From contig JARFRB010000025.1 of the NCBI GenBank assembly GCA_029287455.1, forward strand, positions 1-64,000: 64,000 nucleotides of DNA, in the 5' to 3' direction. A program made the translations under genes and the position numbers. This stretch comes from Pelagibius litoralis. GTDB lineage: Bacteria > Pseudomonadota > Alphaproteobacteria > Kiloniellales > DSM-21159. Below, piece by piece: positions 57,069-64,000 of the stretch; within the stretch, counting starts at the first letter, position 1; each line of letters starts with the position of its first letter. Under the pieces are notes generated by a model. It ran no database searches and was not told the DNA's origin. It worked only from the letters and a program-made list of their open reading frames with translations.

Positions 57069-58012
57069 TGGCGGAGATTCTCGACATCCTTATCAGTGCC
57101 AGCTTCTGGGCGGCGGCCTTGCGGATCGCGACACCGCTGATCTTCGGGGTCCTGGGCGAGTTGATCTGCGAGCGCGCGGGCGTCCTCAACCTCGGCATCG
57201 AAGGCATCTTCACCGCGGGCGCCATGAGTGGCTGGATGGCGGTCTATCTGGGCGCCGACCTCTGGACGGGGCTGCTCATCGCGGCATTGGTGGGTGCGGC
57301 TTTCGGCCTGCTGCACGGCAGCCTGACGGTGCCGCTTGGATTGTCCCAGCACGTCACGGGCATCGGGATCACCTTGTTGGCCACCAGCCTGGCTTATTTC
57401 ACCTATCGCATGACCTTGCCCGACGTCACCAGCCCGCCGCGTATCGAGCCCTTTCAGCCGGTCGATCTCGGTTTCCTCTCGGAACTGCCCTTCCTGGGCC
57501 CGGCGCTGTTCCAGCACACACCGCTGACCTACCTCGCCCTCGCGCTGGTGGCAGTTACGGCCTACGTATTCTACCGCACGCCCCTCGGCCTGGCGCTGCG
57601 CACGGTCGGTGAGAACCCGGCCGCGGTGGAGGCGCAAGGTATCAGCGTCTACGGCCTGCGGATCGGCGCTGTCATGGCGGGCTCGGCGCTGATGGCCATG
57701 GGCGGCGCCTTCCTGACCATGTCCGCTTTCAATGCTTTCTTCTTCGAGATGGTGAACGGGCGCGGCTGGATCTGCATCGCCCTGGTGGTTTTCGCGTCCT
57801 GGCGGCCCGGCAAGGCTCTGCTGGGCGCCATTTTGTTCGGGGCTTTCGACGCCTTCCAGCTGCGCCTGCAGCAAGAGATCGCCGTGGACATCCCCTATCA
57901 GATCTTCCTGATGATGCCCTATGTGCTCTCGATCCTGGCGCTGGTGGTCATGTCCCGCCGCGCCGCCTACCCCAAGGCCCTGATGATCCCGTACCGCAAG
58001 GGAGAGCGCTGA
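57068..58012 (+). CDS. Nucleoside ABC transporter permease (second)
   Basis: This 314-residue YufQ-like permease has about eight to ten membrane segments with family text CERAGVLNLGIEGIFTAGAM and GLSQHVTGIGITLLATSLAY. The ATG at 57068 overlaps the preceding TGA (TGATG); the longer open frame upstream is a shadow of the first permease. It completes the BMP-type importer. Its stop is one base before the codA start codon. Confidence 0.92.
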   Translation: MAEILDILISASFWAAALRIATPLIFGVLGELICERAGVLNLGIEGIFTAGAMSGWMAVYLGADLWTGLLIAALVGAAFGLLHGSLTVPLGLSQHVTGIGITLLATSLAYFTYRMTLPDVTSPPRIEPFQPVDLGFLSELPFLGPALFQHTPLTYLALALVAVTAYVFYRTPLGLALRTVGENPAAVEAQGISVYGLRIGAVMAGSALMAMGGAFLTMSAFNAFFFEMVNGRGWICIALVVFASWRPGKALLGAILFGAFDAFQLRLQQEIAVDIPYQIFLMMPYVLSILALVVMSRRAAYPKALMIPYRKGER

Positions 58013-58013
58013 G

Positions 58014-59312
58014 GTGAGCTTGGAACTGATTCTGCGCAACGCCAATCTGCCGGACGGACGGCGCGGCTTTGATATCGCGATCGCAGGCGGGCGTATCGCC
58101 GCTGTAGGCTCCAACCTGGATGCACAGGCCGGGGAAGAGATCGATGCCAGCGGGCGCCTGGTTTCCCCACCCTTCGTGGACGCGCACTTTCACATGGACG
58201 CGACCCTGTCGCTTGGGCTGCCGAGGCTGAACCGCTCGGGCACCTTGTTGGAAGGGATCGCGCTTTGGGGTGAGCTAAAGCCCCACCTCACCCAAGAGAC
58301 CATCGTCGAGCGGGCCTTGCGATACTGCGACCTGGCTATCTCCCAAGGCGTCATGGCGATCCGCAGCCATGTGGACATCTGCGACGAGCGGCTGCTGGCG
58401 GTGGAAGCCTTGCTGGAGGTCAAGCGCCGCGTGCAGCCCTACCTTGATCTCCAGCTCGTCGCCTTTCCACAGGACGGCTATTTGCGCTGGCCCGGCGCGG
58501 CGGAGACGCTGGCGCGCGCCCTTGACATGGGTGTGGAAGTGGTGGGCGGCATCCCCCATTTCGAGCGCACCATGGCCGAGGGTGCCAAATCCGTGAAGCT
58601 GCTCTGCGAGGTGGCGGCCGCGCGCGGCCTGAGGGTGGACATGCACTGCGACGAAACCGACGATCCCCTCTCGCGGCACATCGAAACCTTGGCAGCCGAG
58701 ACCAAGCGGCTCGGCCTCGAAGGCCGGGTCACCGGCTCACACCTCACCTCCATGCATTCCATGGACAACTACTACGTCTCAAAGCTGTTGCCCCTGATAG
58801 CGGAGTCAGGGGTCAGCGCCGTCGCCAACCCACTGATCAACATCGGCATCCAGGGCCGCCACGACAGCTACCCCAAGCGCCGGGGCATGACCCGGGTGCC
58901 CGAATTGATGGATGCCGGCGTCACCGTGGCTTTCGGGCACGACTGCGTGATGGACCCCTGGTACTCCCTGGGCTCGGCCGACATGCTGGACGTCGCGCAC
59001 ATGGGCCTGCACGTGGCGCATATGACCGGGCGCGCCGACATGACGCGGTGCTTCGAGGCAGTCACCACCGCGCCGGCGCGCATCCTGGGCTTGGAGAACT
59101 ACGGCCTGGAGCCTGGGTGTCATGCCGACCTGGTCATGCTGCAGGCCCGCGATCCGATCGAGGCGCTGCGCCTCAAGCCGCCGCGCCTCTTGGTGCTGCG
59201 GCGCGGTAAGATGGTGGCAAGGCGCGACCCGTTGATCGCACGGCTCGACCTGCCCGGGCGCCCGGCGAGCCTGGACCTCTCCGAAACAGCGCCCCTTGAG
59301 AAGGAATCTTGA
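58014..59312 (+). CDS. codA: Cytosine deaminase
   Basis: CodA deaminates cytosine to uracil. The 432-residue amidohydrolase follows the Escherichia coli enzyme closely: metal His pair in FVDAHFHMDATLS, SGTLLEGIALWGELKP, substrate Gln in VAFPQDGYL, HCDETDDPLSRHIETLAAE, His in SHLTSMHS, QGRHDSYPKRRGMTRV, and metal Asp in FGHDCVMDPWY. Some CodA relatives act on isoguanine or creatinine-like ligands, but the motif set fits cytosine. GTG at 58014 is preceded by GGGAGAG. In this operon it would feed uracil to the dehydrogenase. Confidence 0.9.
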   Translation: MSLELILRNANLPDGRRGFDIAIAGGRIAAVGSNLDAQAGEEIDASGRLVSPPFVDAHFHMDATLSLGLPRLNRSGTLLEGIALWGELKPHLTQETIVERALRYCDLAISQGVMAIRSHVDICDERLLAVEALLEVKRRVQPYLDLQLVAFPQDGYLRWPGAAETLARALDMGVEVVGGIPHFERTMAEGAKSVKLLCEVAAARGLRVDMHCDETDDPLSRHIETLAAETKRLGLEGRVTGSHLTSMHSMDNYYVSKLLPLIAESGVSAVANPLINIGIQGRHDSYPKRRGMTRVPELMDAGVTVAFGHDCVMDPWYSLGSADMLDVAHMGLHVAHMTGRADMTRCFEAVTTAPARILGLENYGLEPGCHADLVMLQARDPIEALRLKPPRLLVLRRGKMVARRDPLIARLDLPGRPASLDLSETAPLEKES

Positions 59313-59408
59313 CACCCTTCGCAACCGAGAGCGGTTCTTATTGACCACTCATGCGATAATTTGATGAAATGATTCAGCAAATATCGTCCGTGCGTAGAGG
59401 AGACCGGG

Positions 59409-60776
59409 ATGGCGGATGGCAGCGCGAGAAGCAGAGCGGCCGGCATCGCGACGGCCCGGCTTTCGGAGGAGGACTACAGGCGGAACTTCTCCGATCTGCA
59501 TCCGCCCCTGAGCAAGCACGAAGCGCAGGTGGAATCGGACCGCTGCTACTTCTGCTACGACGCGCCTTGCGTCACGGCCTGCCCCACCAGCATCGATATC
59601 CCCCTGTTTATTCGGCAGATATCGGCGGACAACGCGAACGGTGCCGCGCGCACCATCCTGTCCCAGAACATCTTCGGCGGCATGTGCGCGCGCGACTGCC
59701 CAACCGAAACCCTTTGCGAGGAAGCCTGCGTGCGCAATCTGGCCGAGGACAAGCCAGTCGAGATCGGCCGCTTGCAGCGCTATGCCACCGATAGCCTGCT
59801 GGCGAGCGGGGCGCAGCCTTTCGAGCGCGGGGCGCCCAGCGGAAAGCGGGTCGCGGTGGTCGGCGGCGGTCCGGCGGGCCTGGCCTGCGCCCATCGACTG
59901 GCCCTGCACGGTCACGCGGTCACGGTGTTCGAGGCGCGCGAGAAGCTGGGCGGCCTCAACGAATACGGCATCGCGGCCTACAAGGTCGCGGGCGGCGCTG
60001 CCGAGCGGGAAGTTGACTTCCTGCTTGCGGTTGGCGGCATGGAAACGCGCACGGGCGTTGCCTTGGGGCGCGACGTGACGCTCGCGCAACTGCGCGCCGA
60101 TTTCGACGCGGTCTTCTTGGGTATGGGCTTGGCCGGTGTCAATGCCCTAGGGCAGGAGGGCGAGGACCTTCCGGGTGTGCTTGACGCGGTCGACTATATC
60201 GCCGAACTGCGCCAAGCGCAGAATCTGTCGGAGTTGCCGGTCGGGCGCCGGGTCGTGGTGATCGGCGGCGGCATGACCGCCATCGACGTCGCTGTGCAGT
60301 CGAAGCGCTTGGGCGCGGAGGACGTCACGATCGTCTACCGGCGCGGTCAGGACGCCATGAAAGCCAGCGAATACGAGCAGGACCTCGCCCAAACCAACGG
60401 CGTCAAGATCAAGCACTGGGGCGTCCCCCGTCGCATCCTGACGCAAGACGGCAATGTCAGCGGCATCGAGTTCCGCTACGGCCAGACCGGCGTGGACGGC
60501 CGGCTAGAAGTGACGGAGGAAAGCTTCACACTCGACGCCGACGTGATTTTCAAGGCGATCGGCCAGACCTTCATCCCGGCGGTCCTGGGCGAGAGCCTGG
60601 AGGCGCTGGACCTGTCCGGCGGACGTTTGCGGGTGGACGAGGAACGCCGCACGAGCCTGCCCGATGTCTGGGCCGGCGGCGACTGCGTCGCCGGCGGCTC
60701 CGACCTCACCGTGGCGGCGGTGGAAGACGGCAAGCAGGCGGCCGAGTCGATCCACGCCGCCTTTTCGAATAGCTGA
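59409..60776 (+). CDS. preT: Dihydropyrimidine dehydrogenase, NAD(P)H-oxidising subunit (PydX/PreT)
   Basis: This 455-residue protein resembles the small subunit of glutamate synthase: an N-terminal double [4Fe-4S] module (CYFCYDAPCVTACPTSIDIP; CARDCPTETLCEEACVR), FAD motif VVGGGPAGLACAHRLA, and NAD(P) motif VVIGGGMTAIDVAVQSKRLG. It passes electrons from NAD(P)H to PreA/PydA. In animals both halves are one polypeptide (DPYD). GAGGAGA precedes ATG at 59409; preA follows 17 bp on. Confidence 0.93.
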   Translation: MADGSARSRAAGIATARLSEEDYRRNFSDLHPPLSKHEAQVESDRCYFCYDAPCVTACPTSIDIPLFIRQISADNANGAARTILSQNIFGGMCARDCPTETLCEEACVRNLAEDKPVEIGRLQRYATDSLLASGAQPFERGAPSGKRVAVVGGGPAGLACAHRLALHGHAVTVFEAREKLGGLNEYGIAAYKVAGGAAEREVDFLLAVGGMETRTGVALGRDVTLAQLRADFDAVFLGMGLAGVNALGQEGEDLPGVLDAVDYIAELRQAQNLSELPVGRRVVVIGGGMTAIDVAVQSKRLGAEDVTIVYRRGQDAMKASEYEQDLAQTNGVKIKHWGVPRRILTQDGNVSGIEFRYGQTGVDGRLEVTEESFTLDADVIFKAIGQTFIPAVLGESLEALDLSGGRLRVDEERRTSLPDVWAGGDCVAGGSDLTVAAVEDGKQAAESIHAAFSNS

Positions 60777-60793
60777 CCCAGGGAGACGCGCCC

Positions 60794-62092
60794 ATGGCCG
60801 ACCTTCGCTCCGAATTCCTGGGGATTAAGTCCCCCAATCCCTTCTGGCTCGCTTCGGCGCCACCCACGGACCGAGAGATCAACGTGACTCGCGCGTTCAA
60901 GGCCGGCTGGGGCGGTGTAGTTTGGAAGACCCTGGGCGAGGACCCACCGGTGGTTAACGTGAACGGCCCGCGCTACGGCGCCGTTTATAGCGCCGACCGG
61001 CGCCTGATGGGCTTTAACAACATCGAGCTCATTTCCGACCGGCCGCTCGAAATCAATCTGAGGGAAATCAAGCAGGTGAAGCGCGACTGGCCCGACCGGG
61101 CCATGGTGGTCTCACTGATGGTGCCCTGCGAGGAAGCAGCCTGGAAGAAGATCCTGCCCCTAGTGGAGGAGACCGGGGCCGACGGCGTGGAGCTAAACTT
61201 CGGCTGCCCACACGGCATGTCGGAGCGTGGTATGGGCTCGGCCGTGGGCCAGGTGCCCGAGTACGTCGAAATGGTGGCGCGCTGGTGCAAGCAGCACACC
61301 CGCATGCCGGTGATCGTCAAGCTCACGCCCAACATCACCGACGTGCGCCACCCCGCCCGCGCGGCCAGGGCCGGCGGCGCGGACGCGGTCTCGCTGATCA
61401 ATACGGTGAACTCGATCGTCAGCGTGGATCTGGACCTCATGGCCCCCAATCCGCACACCGATGGCAAGGGCACCCACGGCGGCTACTGCGGGCCGGCGGT
61501 CAAGCCCATGGCGCTCAACATGGTCGCCGAGATCGCCCGCGACCCGGCCACGCAGGGCTTCCCCATTTCCGGTATCGGCGGGGTGACCACCTGGCGCGAC
61601 GCGGCGGAGTTCATGGCCCTGGGTGCGAGCAACGTCCAGGTCTGCACGGCGGCAATGACCTATGGCTTCAAGATCGTCGAGGAATTGACCGACGGCCTGA
61701 AAAGCTGGATGGAAGACAAGGGCTATCAGCGGGTTGACGACATCGTCGGCGCCGCAATCCCCAACGTCACGGACTGGCAGTTCCTCAATCTGAACTACGT
61801 GGTCAAGGCCCGCATCGACCAGGACCTTTGCATTAAGTGCGGACGCTGCCACATCGTCTGCGAAGACACCTCTCACCAGGCCATCACCGCCGAGAAGGAC
61901 GGTCATCGGCACTTCGAGGTGATTGACGCAGAATGCGTCGGCTGCAACCTCTGCGTCAGTGTCTGCCCGGTCGAGAACTGCATTACCATGGAGCGCATGA
62001 CCGAAGGGGTGGACCCGCGCACCGGCACGCCAATCGATCCGGCTTATGCCAACTGGACCACCCACCCGAACAATCCTCAAGCGGCGGAGTGA
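60794..62092 (+). CDS. preA: Dihydropyrimidine dehydrogenase, catalytic subunit (PydA/PreA)
   Basis: The enzyme reduces uracil and thymine to the dihydro forms, step one of the reductive pathway. The 432-residue protein has the FMN-binding TIM barrel of dihydroorotate dehydrogenases, with the active-site Cys in NFGCPHGMSERGMGSAVGQ, and a C-terminal two-[4Fe-4S] ferredoxin module (CIKCGRCHIVCED; CVGCNLCVSVCPVENC). It corresponds to the C-terminal half of mammalian DPYD. It is the last gene of the rightward operon, before a repeat. Confidence 0.95.
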   Translation: MADLRSEFLGIKSPNPFWLASAPPTDREINVTRAFKAGWGGVVWKTLGEDPPVVNVNGPRYGAVYSADRRLMGFNNIELISDRPLEINLREIKQVKRDWPDRAMVVSLMVPCEEAAWKKILPLVEETGADGVELNFGCPHGMSERGMGSAVGQVPEYVEMVARWCKQHTRMPVIVKLTPNITDVRHPARAARAGGADAVSLINTVNSIVSVDLDLMAPNPHTDGKGTHGGYCGPAVKPMALNMVAEIARDPATQGFPISGIGGVTTWRDAAEFMALGASNVQVCTAAMTYGFKIVEELTDGLKSWMEDKGYQRVDDIVGAAIPNVTDWQFLNLNYVVKARIDQDLCIKCGRCHIVCEDTSHQAITAEKDGHRHFEVIDAECVGCNLCVSVCPVENCITMERMTEGVDPRTGTPIDPAYANWTTHPNNPQAAE

Positions 62093-62128
62093 ACCAAGCG
62101 CGCTCCGTAGTCGCCAGGCGCATTATTT

Positions 62129-62265
62129 CGTCATTGCGAGCCGAAGGCGTGGCAATCCAGGGTTTGTTGGTTCCGGCCCGCATGACGAACCAAATACCTC
62201 TGGATTGCCACGCCTTCGGCTCGCAATGACGAAAGGAGGGCGGCTCGCAATGACGAAGAAAGAGA
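62129..62265. repeat. Interspersed palindromic repeat, copy C
   Basis: The arms at 62130-62160 (starting GTCATTGCGAGCCGAAGGCG) and 62200-62230 (ending CGGCTCGCAATGAC) are exactly complementary over 31 bp. The spacer has an inner stem GGTTC/GAACC. An extra half-arm CTCGCAATGAC follows near 62244-62254. It lies between preA and the leftward cupin gene. It is the best-preserved of the three copies. Confidence 0.93.
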
Positions 62266-62322
62266 TCGCCGCGCGATGACGCCAAGAATACGACGCCATC
62301 ACCGCGACAATGGACACCCAGC

Positions 62323-62850
62323 CTAGCGGATGAACTGGTCCACGTAGTCCTCGCCCAGGCCGCAGGCGGTGTAGTGCTTGCGGCAGTTGTCGATCTTGGT
62401 GAATACGTCCTCGTAGCCCGTGGGCTTGCCATAGGGGTCCACGTAGGACATCACCCCATTGACCTGGAAAAGGGTGATCATCTCCTCCACGTCATCCGGC
62501 ACCACGAGCGTGTGTGTCTCGCCCGGCGGCTCGTAAACGTAGCCGCCTTCCTCCGCCACCCAATCGTGCTCCAGATAGAACCAGCGGCCCTTCAGGACGA
62601 AGCCGTGCACTGCGTTGGGATGGCGATGGCGGCTTAACACGCCGGATTTGCGCACCCTGAGCAGGTTCACCCAATAGCCCGTGGAGGCGTTTAGGCAAAG
62701 CGGCCGGAACCAGACGTTTTCCGCCTGGGGCACCCAGACGCGCTCGTCCTCGGGGATCGCGTTGGGCACGACGATGTCGCTCGCCGCTTCCTTGGGCATG
62801 GGAAGCTGATAGGGGGTGCGGGCTTCCTCGTCCTTCGTATGCAAGGCCAT
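62323..62850 (-). CDS. Cupin-domain protein, 2,4'-dihydroxyacetophenone dioxygenase-like
   Basis: The 175-residue protein has a single beta-barrel cupin with candidate metal ligands in SRHRHPNAVHGFVLKG (motif 1) and EPPGETHTLVV (motif 2). The text resembles the 2,4'-dihydroxyacetophenone dioxygenase/ChrR-like cupin family, though many members are not characterised. It lies downstream of an SDR and a PfkB kinase on the same strand. ATG at 62850 is used; the frame is open upstream into the SDR. Substrate unknown. Confidence 0.8.
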   Translation of the reverse strand: MALHTKDEEARTPYQLPMPKEAASDIVVPNAIPEDERVWVPQAENVWFRPLCLNASTGYWVNLLRVRKSGVLSRHRHPNAVHGFVLKGRWFYLEHDWVAEEGGYVYEPPGETHTLVVPDDVEEMITLFQVNGVMSYVDPYGKPTGYEDVFTKIDNCRKHYTACGLGEDYVDQFIR

Positions 62851-62876
62851 CTTGAACGGTCTCCTCGTGAAAAGGG

Positions 62877-63569
62877 TCAAACGGAAGAATAGCCGCCATC
62901 CACTGGCAAGACCACGCCCGTTACGAAAGCGGCGGCCGGGCTCGTCAGGAAAAGCGCCGGTCCCACCAAATCGCCCGGGGTGCCCCAGCGGCCCATGGGG
63001 GTGCGCTCCAGAATCGGGCGGCTGCGGGCCGGATCGTCCTGCAGGGCCTGGGTCAAGGGTGTCGCGATCCAGCCCGGCGCAAGCGCGTTGACCCGGATGC
63101 CCTCCCCGGCCCAAGCCGCCGCGAGGGATTTCGTCAGGGTCACGATGCCGCCTTTCGAAGCGGAGTAGGCAGGCACCAAGGGGCCGCCGAAGAAACTCAG
63201 CATGGAAGCGATATTCACGATGGCCCCGCCCCCCCGCGCCAAGGCCGGCCGGCAGGCCGCGCAGACCCGCATTACGCCATTCAGGTTGATGTCCACCACG
63301 CGCTGAAAGACCTCCGGATCGAACTCTTCCATCCGCCGGATCACCCCAGCCGCGTTGACCACGGCGTCCAGGGATTCGAGCCCCTCACCAAAGCGCGCCA
63401 CGGCATCGGCGTCGGTTACATCCAGCATCACCGGCTCGACGCCCGCCACCGGCTCGCCAACGGCCTGGAGATCGATGCCGAGAACCCGATAGCCGGCTTC
63501 GGCGAAGCCTTCAGCCAAGCCCCGGCCAATGCCGCTCGCCGCACCGGTTACAATCGCCGTCCTTTGCAT
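62877..63569 (-). CDS. Short-chain dehydrogenase/reductase
   Basis: This 230-residue classical SDR has TGAASGIG (cofactor), NAAG, catalytic Ser region NIASMLSFFG and YSASKGGIV (Tyr/Lys). It resembles 2-deoxy-D-gluconate 3-dehydrogenase and related sugar-acid enzymes. A neighbouring PfkB kinase supports a sugar-acid role. The specific substrate is not determinable. Confidence 0.88.
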   Translation of the reverse strand: MQRTAIVTGAASGIGRGLAEGFAEAGYRVLGIDLQAVGEPVAGVEPVMLDVTDADAVARFGEGLESLDAVVNAAGVIRRMEEFDPEVFQRVVDINLNGVMRVCAACRPALARGGGAIVNIASMLSFFGGPLVPAYSASKGGIVTLTKSLAAAWAGEGIRVNALAPGWIATPLTQALQDDPARSRPILERTPMGRWGTPGDLVGPALFLTSPAAAFVTGVVLPVDGGYSSV

Positions 63570-63574
63570 GAGCT

Positions 63575-64000
63575 TCAGCCTTTCAAAAGAGCGAGCACGT
63601 CATCGCGTCGCGGCATGGGGGCAACCGCGCCGTAGCCTTGGGTCGAAAGCGCCGCGGCGGCGTTCGCGTAAGCGGCGGCCGCGAAAGGGTCGCCGGAGTG
63701 CAGGTACTCCGCCAGGAACGCGCCATCGAAGGTATCGCCGGCCGCCGTGGCGTCAACCGGAGTCACGGGATGGGCGGGCACGCGCCGCCGCGTCTCGACC
63801 GTGGCGACCAAGGTCCCAGCCTCCCCAAGGGTCAACGCCACGATGGAGGCGCCGAGTTCCAGATAAAAGTCCGCGATGCCGTCCGGATCCTCACGGCCTG
63901 TGAGCTGCTTCGCGTCGTCGAGCCCCGGCAAGGCGATGTCGCAAAGCGCCATGCCCGCGTGGGTCACCGCCTTCGCCCGCTCCAATGGCCAGAGTTGGAG
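63575..64000 (-). CDS. PfkB-family carbohydrate kinase, KdgK-like (partial, C-terminal part)
   Basis: The gene enters from beyond the window. The visible 141 codons carry the C-terminal PfkB signature DATAAGDTFDGAFLAEYL with the catalytic Asp (GDTFDG), and VALTLGEAGTLVATVE. It may phosphorylate 2-keto-3-deoxygluconate or a similar sugar acid; ribokinase-like substrates are also possible. It lies 5 bp upstream of the SDR gene on the same strand, so they are likely one operon. Confidence 0.85.
   Translation of the reverse strand, partial: LQLWPLERAKAVTHAGMALCDIALPGLDDAKQLTGREDPDGIADFYLELGASIVALTLGEAGTLVATVETRRRVPAHPVTPVDATAAGDTFDGAFLAEYLHSGDPFAAAAYANAAAALSTQGYGAVAPMPRRDDVLALLKG

Overview
The window looks like a chromosomal segment of a Gram-negative, GC-rich alphaproteobacterium, most probably in or near the Rhodospirillales. 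The basis is the family-level resemblance of most proteins (CarA/CarB, GreA, a ThuEFGK-like transporter, PetP/PetR-like regulators, PydA/PydX, a FOXRED1-like oxidoreductase), the uvrC-pgsA-mobB-moeA-moaD-moaE gene order, and an alphaproteobacterial-type 6S RNA candidate. I saw no rRNA, tRNA, insertion sequence, phage gene or CRISPR array.

Layout. 1-5.5 kb: the end of carA, an intergenic palindromic repeat, a thioredoxin-fold/2OG-oxygenase fusion, carB and greA. 5.8-10 kb: a complete ABC importer for an alpha-glucoside, trehalose/maltose type. 10-13.5 kb: Lrp-type, XRE-type and LysR-type regulators around trxB. 13.5-17.8 kb: a 6S RNA candidate followed by periplasmic redox genes: cytochrome c', a diheme cytochrome c, a Tat-exported protein of unknown function, the molybdoprotein MsrP and an orphan encapsulated-ferritin-like protein. 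17.9-28.8 kb: two VOC proteins, a ZIP metal transporter, an EF-G paralogue, a Tat-exported GMC dehydrogenase pair, a FOXRED1-like flavoprotein, yciB, panE and an aspartate aminotransferase. 29-40.5 kb: uvrB, msrB, a cation/Ca exchanger, folM-folB, an AT-rich region with DnaA-box and IHF-like sites, then uvrC-pgsA and four molybdenum-cofactor genes. 40.5-45.1 kb: a frameshifted acetyltransferase, ilvE, and a MarR/response regulator/histidine kinase set.

45.2-62.1 kb is a pyrimidine salvage and degradation island built as two divergent operons. The leftward one encodes dihydropyrimidinase, a NitT/NMT1-type ABC importer, an M20-type N-carbamoyl hydrolase and a nitrilase-type beta-ureidopropionase. 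The rightward one encodes a BMP-type nucleoside ABC importer, cytosine deaminase, and the two subunits of NAD(P)-dependent dihydropyrimidine dehydrogenase. Together they could import pyrimidine nucleosides or bases, deaminate cytosine to uracil, reduce it, open the ring and release beta-alanine, CO2 and ammonia. The last step has two candidate enzymes. The final 1.7 kb starts a separate leftward group (cupin, SDR, PfkB kinase) resembling sugar-acid catabolism.

The clearest non-genic pattern is a palindromic repeat with arms of about 31 bp. Its three copies each sit between convergent genes, in the three widest convergent gaps of the window.
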